DNA of 6,833 nt from Pseudomonadota bacterium. Its GTDB lineage: Bacteria > Pseudomonadota > Gammaproteobacteria > Burkholderiales > Burkholderiaceae_B. The DNA is taken from contig JAEWEH010000083.1 of assembly GCA_023389535.1 (NCBI GenBank), positions 1 to 6,833 on the forward strand, given 5' to 3'. Under the pieces are notes generated by a model. That model was not told where the DNA came from, searched no databases, and saw only the letters and a program-made list of their open reading frames with translations. Both the position numbers and the translations under genes were made by a program. This document shows positions 1-4,497 of the stretch, piece after piece; within the stretch, counting starts at the first letter, position 1, and every line of letters starts with the position of its first letter.

Positions 1-149
1 AGGAGCAAGGCCGGCCCCCGCCACCCGGCTCGCGTCAATAGAAACAGGCAGCGCCACATAACCCGGCACGCGTCAGAAGAAAAGACAACGCCACGAACCA
101 ACCGCGTCAATAGCGCAGCTTCCGCCCAGAACGATAAGAACGACAGGCG
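1..149. other. Non-coding left edge, downstream of trmL
   Basis: No gene is supported here. On the + strand one frame stays open from the window edge to a TAA at 151-153, giving about 50 highly charged Arg/Lys/Asn-rich residues. It has no start in the window, resembles no family I know, and overlaps the trmL stop, so I do not call it. A second + frame is open only to a TAA at 59-61 and could be the very end of a gene lying to the left. On the minus strand a 20-codon frame begins with ATG at 59-57 and runs off the edge. The stretch holds degenerate direct repeats (listed separately) and, just past the trmL stop, a 7-base direct repeat agaacga at 128-134 and 137-143. No clear terminator with a T-tract is visible. 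Confidence 0.5.
31..126. repeat. Degenerate direct repeats, about 34-38 base period
   Basis: Three imperfect copies begin with cgcgtc at 31, 69 and 103, so the periods are 38 and 34 bases. Copies 1 and 3 share cgcgtcaatag; copy 2 has cgcgtcagaag. Copies 1 and 2 are both preceded by acccggc plus one base, and both end in a gccac block (53-57 and 90-94). Copy 3 ends in ccgcc. A gccac block at 20-24, just before copy 1, suggests a further copy continues beyond the left edge. The period is not a multiple of three, which argues against a protein repeat. Function is unknown; it may be a remnant of local duplication behind trmL. Confidence 0.45.
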
Positions 150-644
150 TTAAACACTTCCGGCATAACCTGCCTGCCGCCAAGCCTCATAAACCGTCAC
201 CGCCACCGCATTCGACAAATTCAAGCTGCGCTGCTGCGGCAACATCGGCAGCCGTATCCGCTGCCCATCCGGAAACAGCGCCATCTGCTCATCCGTCAGG
301 CCCGCCGTTTCACGACCAAACACAAAAACATCGCCCGGCAGCAAAGGCACGTCCCCGATCAGCCGGGACCCCTTCGTCGTCAAGGCAAAGCGCCGCGCCG
401 GATCTCCACCAATGCCGTCCAGCGCTCCTTGCAGCGTATCGTGCACACGCAAGCTTGCCCATTCGTGATAGTCCAGCCCCGCCCGCTTCAGCTTCTTATC
501 CTCGAGCTCAAATCCTAAAGGCCGCACCAAATGCAGGCTGGCGCCCGTGTTCGCCGCCAAGCGTATGACATTACCCGTATTGGGAGGTATTTCGGGCGAA
601 ACGAGGACAATATGGAACATGGGCGAAAGCGGCAAAATCGCCAT
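150..644 (-). CDS. trmL: tRNA (cytidine/uridine-2'-O)-methyltransferase TrmL
   Basis: This is a SPOUT-class RNA methyltransferase. In the characterised family (E. coli TrmL/YibK) it uses S-adenosylmethionine to methylate the 2'-O of ribose at wobble position 34 of tRNA-Leu isoacceptors in the cytoplasm, acting as a dimer. From the ATG at 644 the protein has 164 residues; E. coli TrmL has about 157. The three family motifs are present: the N-terminal block PEIPPNTGN (17-25), FGRETAGL (109-116), and the trefoil-knot SAM-binding end with IRLPM (130-134) and SLNLSNA (140-146), followed by VYEAWRQ. LDYHEW near residue 60 also matches the family. Starts are possible at GTG 653, ATG 644 and ATG 620. 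I prefer 644 because a GGTGAG lies 4 bases upstream; ATG 620 aligns best with the E. coli N-terminus but has no ribosome binding site. It lies downstream of comF on the same strand. Identification is firm; the start is less so. Confidence 0.95.
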   Translation of the reverse strand: MAILPLSPMFHIVLVSPEIPPNTGNVIRLAANTGASLHLVRPLGFELEDKKLKRAGLDYHEWASLRVHDTLQGALDGIGGDPARRFALTTKGSRLIGDVPLLPGDVFVFGRETAGLTDEQMALFPDGQRIRLPMLPQQRSLNLSNAVAVTVYEAWRQAGYAGSV

Positions 645-648
645 TGTA

Positions 649-654
649 CTCACC
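649..654 (-). promoter_or_regulatory. Ribosome binding site deciding the trmL start
   Basis: Read on the minus strand, GGTGAG precedes the ATG at 644 by 4 bases and complements the 3' end of 16S rRNA. It includes the alternative GTG codon at 653, so the two starts compete; the GTG itself has only an AGG four bases before it. Confidence 0.5.
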
Positions 655-816
655 GCGCCTGACGTCCATGATGCGCAGTTACGGCACGTCGCTCACGCGA
701 CTCGGCGTATGCAACCCAAAGTCTGCGACCCGGTCCTCGCAACGCCTATGTCATGATATGTGAGGCTGGGAAAGGATGCTTTCAAGGTTGCTATTATTTG
801 CCTCCATTCGATCATG
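654..816. other. Gap between comF and trmL; possible weak trmL promoter
   Basis: This stretch holds no gene I can support; the + frames crossing it are antisense extensions. On the minus strand TTGAAA (780-785) and TATCAT (753-758) resemble -35 and -10 boxes, but the spacing of 21 bases is too long for a good sigma-70 promoter, so this is only a hint of independent trmL transcription. A perfect 5-bp stem, GTCGC/GCGAC, with loop GTGA on the minus strand (688-701), lies in the would-be trmL leader. No T-tract follows it, so it is not a convincing comF terminator. Confidence 0.3.
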
Positions 817-1590
817 TCATGGATGAGCGGCATACGGCGTACGAGCCAGCACCAGCCCGGTCACCGTAACCGCGCCAGCTTCCTTAAGCGCCACCGCCAT
901 GCCGTGCAAGGTGCTGCCCGTGGTCAGTACGTCGTCCACCACCGCCACGCTTGCACCGTGCAGCGGCTGCCCGCACTGGTATAAATCCTGCACACTGCGC
1001 AAGCGATCGGCACGGGACAGATGCGCCTGACGCGCACCTTCGCGGCGCCGCGTCACCAAGCCGGGCCGGTACTCCACCTGCAGCCGCCTGGCCAGCGCGC
1101 GCGCCACCTCGGCCGCCGGATTGTAGCCCCGCCGCATAAGCGCCGCCCGGCTGGACGGCACGGGCAACAACAGGGTATCGGCGGCCAGTGGCGTCGCGGC
1201 ACTGCGTACCGCCGCAGTCAAGAGGTCGGCCAGCATCCCCGCGCTGATGTAGCGGCGCCCCACCTTCAGATGATGGATCAGCACATCGCCCGGGTAGGCA
1301 TAATCGAAGGCGGCGATCACGCGCTCGAATGCGGGCGGGCGCCGGCTGCAATCAGGACACGCGGCCAAGCCATCCAAGGCCAGGCTGCACCGGGTGCAAC
1401 GCAGCCCGCCCTGCATGCTGTGGGTGACGCTGGCCTGGCAAGGCATGCACAGGCCGCCACCCCGAGCACGCCCGCCGCACAGCCCGCAATCAGATGGGAT
1501 GTGGCCAAGCAGCGCCGCGCATGCGGCATATGCCCTGGATACGCCGGAAGGGCTCCGTCCAGCGGATGAGTCTTGGTTCGCGCGCGTCAT
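817..1590 (-). CDS. comF: ComF family phosphoribosyltransferase-fold protein
   Basis: This is a ComF/ComFC/GntX (YhgH) family protein. Relatives act in the cytoplasm in DNA uptake during natural transformation or in use of external DNA as nutrient; the exact reaction is unsettled. From ATG 1590 it has 257 residues, a normal length. The N-terminal half has four Cys pairs that look like zinc ribbons: C35-C38, C48-C51, C65-C68 and C78-C81. The C-terminal half is a type I phosphoribosyltransferase fold with the PRPP loop VVDDVLTTGST (207-217), preceded by the family block LLPVPSSRAALMRRGYNPA. The frame extends upstream to a TTG at 1695, but those 35 extra residues are not family-like and would overlap the divergent bioC-like start, so ATG 1590 is preferred even though no clear ribosome binding site precedes it. 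It is divergent from the bioC-like gene and upstream of trmL. The sequence does not show whether the host is transformable. Confidence 0.9.
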   Translation of the reverse strand: MTRANQDSSAGRSPSGVSRAYAACAALLGHIPSDCGLCGGRARGGGLCMPCQASVTHSMQGGLRCTRCSLALDGLAACPDCSRRPPAFERVIAAFDYAYPGDVLIHHLKVGRRYISAGMLADLLTAAVRSAATPLAADTLLLPVPSSRAALMRRGYNPAAEVARALARRLQVEYRPGLVTRRREGARQAHLSRADRLRSVQDLYQCGQPLHGASVAVVDDVLTTGSTLHGMAVALKEAGAVTVTGLVLARTPYAAHP

Positions 1591-1694
1591 GCAGATGAGC
1601 CATAATAATGTTTTCGGTTTGATCGGTTCGCAGTGCGTGCCTCGATCCATCTTAGGCCGGCCCTTCGGCGCACGCCACCCGTTCCTGGATAGCA
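1591..1694. promoter_or_regulatory. Divergent comF / bioC-like promoter region
   Basis: These 104 bases separate two divergent starts and should hold both promoters. The only AT-rich block is cataataatg at 1601-1610. On the + strand it offers CATAAT (1601-1606) and on the minus strand TATTAT (1607-1602), each matching 5 of 6 bases of a -10 box, so the two would overlap. Neither has a good -35 box at 16-18 bases. If the minus-strand box is used, transcription of comF would begin only about 4-5 bases before its ATG, giving a nearly leaderless message, which fits its missing ribosome binding site. No operator-like long palindrome is obvious. Confidence 0.35.
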
Positions 1695-2621
1695 ATGTCT
1701 CAGCCTCCCAGCCTGCGCATCAGTGCCGCGCACGTCACCCAACAATTTTCTCGTCGCAGCCCGCTGGATGCGGCGCAGTTTCTGTACGGTGAAATCGCGC
1801 AGCGCATGCTGCAACGCCTCAGCTATATACGGATTGCACCTATTGCTGTGCTGGATGCCGGCTGCGGAGCTGGCCACGCACTGGAGCCGCTACGGTCGCG
1901 CTATCCCGACCTGCATTACACGGGCCTGGATGCCTGCGGGCCACTGCTCGATGTCGCGCGTGAACGCTATATTGCCAAACCGGGTTTCTGGCAGAAGCTG
2001 CGCAATCGGCCGACCCCTCCGTTGGAGTTCATCCAGGCCGACCTGGCCGATGCCGCGCTGCCACCCGAAAGCCAGGACCTGCTCTGGTCCAATATGGCTT
2101 TGCACTGGCACCCGGAACCGCATCGGGTCCTGGGCGAATGGCGCCGCGTCCTGAAACCCGGTGCGCTGGTGATGTTCTCTTGTTTGGGTCCGGGGTCGCT
2201 GGCGGAGTTGCGCAGTGCGGTTGCCGAAGCGGGATTGCAAACCGCCACCCCGGAATTCGTCGACATGCACGATTTTGGCGACCTGCTGATCGAACGCGGC
2301 TTTGCCGACCCAGTGATGGATCAGGAAATCCTGACCCTCACCTATCGCACTGCCGACAAACTGCTGGAAGACATGCGCGTACTGGGCGGCAATCCAAGCC
2401 TGGATCGCAAGCCTGGGCTGTCGGGCCGGCAATGGCGCCAGCGCCTGCTGGATGCACTGGAAGCGCGCCGCCATATCGACGGAACCATACATTTGAGCCT
2501 GGAAGTGGCCTATGGGCATGCCTGGCGTACTGCGGCTCACCGCCGCCGCGCAGGCGAAACCCACATATCGGTCAGTGCCATCGGCCGGCCCACGGTGCGG
2601 CCGCGCAAGCCGGACGAATAA
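1695..2621 (+). CDS. bioC: BioC-like SAM-dependent methyltransferase
   Basis: This is a class I methyltransferase of the BioC/NDUFAF5 group. BioC O-methylates malonyl-ACP, disguising it so that fatty-acid synthesis can build the pimelate moiety of biotin; BioH removes the methyl ester. At 308 residues it is longer than E. coli BioC (about 251). Visible parts are a family-like N-terminus with LDAAQFLYGEIAQRML (24-39) and the LSYIR block, SAM motif I VLDAGCGAG (52-60), acidic D79 at the end of the second strand, QADLADAALP (114-123), and LLWSNMALHWHPEPHRVL (129-146) followed by the conserved LKPGALVMFSCLGPGSLAEL. The C-terminal half (190-275, including MHDFGDLL, LLEDMRVLGG and GTIHLSLEVAYGHAW) also follows the BioC/NDUFAF5 pattern. 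A basic segment around 92-109 looks inserted relative to short BioC. ATG 1695 has a GGA (1687-1689) five bases upstream. No other biotin gene is in the window, so malonyl-ACP as substrate is inferred; an NDUFAF5-like role is possible. Confidence 0.8.
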   Translation: MSQPPSLRISAAHVTQQFSRRSPLDAAQFLYGEIAQRMLQRLSYIRIAPIAVLDAGCGAGHALEPLRSRYPDLHYTGLDACGPLLDVARERYIAKPGFWQKLRNRPTPPLEFIQADLADAALPPESQDLLWSNMALHWHPEPHRVLGEWRRVLKPGALVMFSCLGPGSLAELRSAVAEAGLQTATPEFVDMHDFGDLLIERGFADPVMDQEILTLTYRTADKLLEDMRVLGGNPSLDRKPGLSGRQWRQRLLDALEARRHIDGTIHLSLEVAYGHAWRTAAHRRRAGETHISVSAIGRPTVRPRKPDE

Positions 2622-2627
2622 GCGTCA

Positions 2628-2655
2628 CGCCGACCCCATCGGCGCGTGGCGCGCC
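2628..2655. terminator. Overlapping hairpins between convergent genes
   Basis: The 40 bases between the convergent bioC-like and ene-reductase stops contain two perfect 6-bp stems. Hairpin A is CGCCGA (2628-2633), loop CCCCA, TCGGCG (2639-2644). Hairpin B is GGCGCG (2641-2646), loop TGG, CGCGCC (2650-2655). They share 2641-2644, so only one can form at a time. Neither is followed by a T-tract on either strand, so they are not textbook intrinsic terminators; a bidirectional pausing or Rho-assisted end is possible. Confidence 0.35.
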
Positions 2656-2661
2656 TTATGG

Positions 2662-3780
2662 TCAGCGCATGCCGAAATTGGTCTTGCCAAAGACGGCGTT
2701 CTTACCGGTTGGCAGCGATCGCCAATATTGCGGCGGACCGTCCACCTGCCCGCCCAATTCGGCGGCTGCATGCCAGGCCCAGCGCGGGTTATACAGAAAC
2801 GCGCGACCCAGCGCGATCATGTCGGCCTGGCCGTCGGCCACAATGGCTTCCGCCTGCGCGGCTTCGGTAATCAAGCCTACCGCCATAGTGGGCAGGCCAA
2901 CGCCCTGCTTCACCGCTGCGGCCAATGGCACCTGATAACCGGGCCCAAGGGGAATCTGCTGCCTGGTCGATACGCCGCCGCTGGAGATATCCAGCCATGC
3001 CGCCCCGGCGGCTTGCAGGGCCTTGCCCAGGCTGACCGTCTGTTCGACCGTCCAGCTGGGTTCGTCGTCCACCCAGTCGGTGGCCGACAAGCGCATGCCC
3101 ACGGGTACGGATGCCGGCACTGCAGCGCGCACGGCATCGAAAACTTCCAATGGCAGGCGCATGCGGTTTTCCAGGCTACCGCCGTATGCATCGCTGCGCT
3201 GATTGGCAATGGGCGACAGGAATTGGTGCAGCAGGTATCCATGTGCACCATGCAGCTCGATCGCCTCAAAACCCAGCCGCAGGGCACGGTGCGCCGAGGC
3301 GACGAAATCAGCCTTGACACGCTCGATGTCGGCTTGCGTCATGGCCTGGGGCGCCGGTTCGCCTTGCTTATGCGGGATTGCCGAAGGCGCCATGGGCCTC
3401 CAGCCGCCCTGTTCGGGAGCAATCAATTGCCCACCCTGCCATGGCGGCGCGCTGGACGCCTTGCGGCCGGCGTGGCTAAGTTGTATGGCCAGCTTCACGG
3501 GCGATGTGGCGCGGATGGTGTCCACGACCTTGCGTAGCGCGGCTTCGTTGGCGTCATTCCACAAACCCAGGCAACCGGGGGTGATCCGGCCTTCCGGACT
3601 GACTGCGGTGGCTTCGACGCAAAGCATGCCCATGCCGCCCAGCGCGAGGCTGCCCAAGTGGGCGACATGCCAGGCGGTGGCGCTGCCATCGACGGCGGAA
3701 TACTGGCACATGGGAGACACGATGATGCGATTGGGCAGTGTCAGCCCGCCCAAGGTAATGGTCTCAAAAAGCCGGGACAT
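2662..3780 (-). CDS. Class III Old Yellow Enzyme (NADPH ene-reductase)
   Basis: This is an FMN-containing TIM-barrel oxidoreductase of the YqjM/NamA/XenA group, which uses NAD(P)H to reduce activated C=C bonds of enals, enones, maleimides and some nitro compounds in the cytoplasm. From ATG 3780 it has 372 residues, normal for the group. Class III marks are visible: SPMCQYSA with Cys25 (modulates flavin potential) and Tyr27; Gln100 and SHAGRK; the substrate-binding pair in HGAHGYLLHQF (His177, His180) with Tyr182 as probable proton donor; the S-D-x-YGGSLENR block; flavin-contacting Arg230 in GMRLSATDW; and the phosphate-binding ALGRAFL with Gly325-Arg326. An in-frame ATG at 3792 abuts the preceding stop, but ATG 3780 has GGAG six bases upstream and gives the family-typical N-terminus MSRLFETITLGGLTLPNR. 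It is the last gene of the ntrY-ntrX operon. The physiological substrate is unknown; XenA or NamA is the closest label. Confidence 0.93.
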   Translation of the reverse strand: MSRLFETITLGGLTLPNRIIVSPMCQYSAVDGSATAWHVAHLGSLALGGMGMLCVEATAVSPEGRITPGCLGLWNDANEAALRKVVDTIRATSPVKLAIQLSHAGRKASSAPPWQGGQLIAPEQGGWRPMAPSAIPHKQGEPAPQAMTQADIERVKADFVASAHRALRLGFEAIELHGAHGYLLHQFLSPIANQRSDAYGGSLENRMRLPLEVFDAVRAAVPASVPVGMRLSATDWVDDEPSWTVEQTVSLGKALQAAGAAWLDISSGGVSTRQQIPLGPGYQVPLAAAVKQGVGLPTMAVGLITEAAQAEAIVADGQADMIALGRAFLYNPRWAWHAAAELGGQVDGPPQYWRSLPTGKNAVFGKTNFGMR

Positions 3781-3786
3781 GCGTGG

Positions 3787-3790
3787 CTCC
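3787..3790 (-). promoter_or_regulatory. Ribosome binding site of the ene-reductase
   Basis: GGAG on the minus strand ends six bases before the ATG at 3780. It lies just after the regulator's TGA stop (3795-3793) and includes the G of the upstream ATG at 3792, which favours the inner start and suggests translational coupling to the regulator. Confidence 0.6.
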
Positions 3791-3792
3791 AT

Positions 3793-4485
3793 TCAACTGG
3801 CGTTTTTCTTGCGGGAAGAATCGATGCCCAGCTGCTTCAGTTTGCGATACAAGTGGGTGCGTTCCAGCCCGGTCTTTTCGGATACCCGGGTCATGCTGTG
3901 ATTCTCGCGGCCAAGATGGTATTCGAAATAAATGCGCTCGAATTCGTCGCGCGCATCGCGCAGCGGCTGGTCCAGCGAAATGCCGCCCAACAGGGAGTGA
4001 TTCAATTCGCCGGCCGGTTCGGCCATGACGGGCATGGGCGTGGTGGGCAGCGGCATGGGTTCGCCCGGTTCGGCCCGCCGTTCCGGCAGCCTGGCCGCAG
4101 CGACCAGCGCCGGCGTGACCACCGGCCGGGCCAGCCCCGCCGCGATGGTCTTCAACAGCTTTTGCAGCGTGATGGGCTTTTCAAGGAAGTCCACCGCGCC
4201 AATGCGCGTGGCTTCTACGGCCGTATCGACCGTGGCATGCCCGCTCATCATGATCACCGGCATGTCGAGCAGGCCTTGGGAGCTCCATTCTTTAAGCAAG
4301 CTTACGCCGTCTGTATCGGGCATCCAGATATCGAGCAAAACGAGATCAGGGCGGGCCCGCAACCGTGATGCGCGCGCTTGCGCCGCATTTTCCGCGAGTT
4401 CCACTGTGTGCCCTTCGTCGTAAAGGATTTCAGACAAAAGTTCACGGATACCAATTTCGTCGTCAACAACCAGAATTCTGGCCAT
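3793..4485 (-). CDS. ntrX: NtrX-like response regulator, receiver plus Fis HTH, no AAA+ domain
   Basis: This is the partner of the adjacent NtrY-like kinase and a cytoplasmic DNA-binding regulator of 230 residues. The receiver domain (1-118) has the acidic pocket D8-D9, phospho-acceptor Asp52 in LLDIWMP, Ser81 in MMSGHA and Lys103 in EKP, all matching NtrX. A Pro-rich linker (about 120-160) follows, then a Fis-type helix-turn-helix end (172-221): PLRDARDEFERIYFEYHL, then a recognition part TGLERTHLYRKLKQLGI, closely like the C-terminus of classical NtrX. The central sigma-54 AAA+ ATPase of NtrX/NtrC (about 220-240 residues, with GAFTGA and Walker motifs) is absent, and there is no trace of a frameshift or decayed remnant. 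It should therefore act as a direct activator or repressor rather than a sigma-54 bacterial enhancer-binding protein, in the style of RegA/PrrA. The start has AGGTG seven bases upstream. Regulon and signal are unknown; nitrogen or redox/respiratory control is the inference from NtrYX relatives. Confidence 0.9.
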   Translation of the reverse strand: MARILVVDDEIGIRELLSEILYDEGHTVELAENAAQARASRLRARPDLVLLDIWMPDTDGVSLLKEWSSQGLLDMPVIMMSGHATVDTAVEATRIGAVDFLEKPITLQKLLKTIAAGLARPVVTPALVAAARLPERRAEPGEPMPLPTTPMPVMAEPAGELNHSLLGGISLDQPLRDARDEFERIYFEYHLGRENHSMTRVSEKTGLERTHLYRKLKQLGIDSSRKKNAS

Positions 4486-4492
4486 ATAGCGT

Positions 4493-4497
4493 CACCT
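4493..4497 (-). promoter_or_regulatory. Ribosome binding site of ntrX overlapping the ntrY stop
   Basis: AGGTG on the minus strand lies seven bases before the regulator's ATG (4485). The preceding gene's TAG stop (4498-4496) overlaps this site, so ribosomes ending ntrY sit on the ntrX start signal, which suggests coupled translation at a fixed ratio. Confidence 0.6.

Noticed and set aside
31..126. CRISPR array
   Set aside because: Copies are too degenerate, the period varies (38 and 34), there is no conserved repeat with unique spacers, and no cas gene is nearby.
1..153. 50-codon + strand frame open from the left edge
   Set aside because: No start in the window, charged low-complexity translation built from the direct repeats, overlap with the trmL stop, and no family resemblance.
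1021..1569. + strand open frame of 182 residues opposite comF
   Set aside because: Antisense shadow of comF; Arg/Gln/Ala/His-rich with no motif.
1591..1695. N-terminal extension of ComF to a TTG at 1695
   Set aside because: The extra 35 residues are not family-like, would start with a rare codon, and would fill the divergent promoter region and overlap the bioC-like ATG.
1890..2564. Minus-strand open frame of 224 residues inside the bioC-like gene
   Set aside because: Antisense shadow of a well-supported methyltransferase; typical of GC-rich coding DNA and without family resemblance.
2138..2935. + strand open frame of 265 residues bridging the bioC-like gene and the ene-reductase
   Set aside because: It overlaps two confident genes in other frames and spans their convergent gap; composition is Arg/Pro/Ala/Gly-rich as expected for an out-of-frame reading.
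2512..3537. Long + strand open frame of 341 residues
   Set aside because: It runs antisense through the ene-reductase and into the end of the bioC-like gene. Its translation is Arg/Gly/His/Gln-rich with no recognisable motif, while the opposite strand carries a complete class III Old Yellow Enzyme.
3658..4368. + strand open frame of 236 residues opposite the regulator
   Set aside because: Antisense to the receiver-Fis regulator and the start of the ene-reductase; no motif and an improbable composition.
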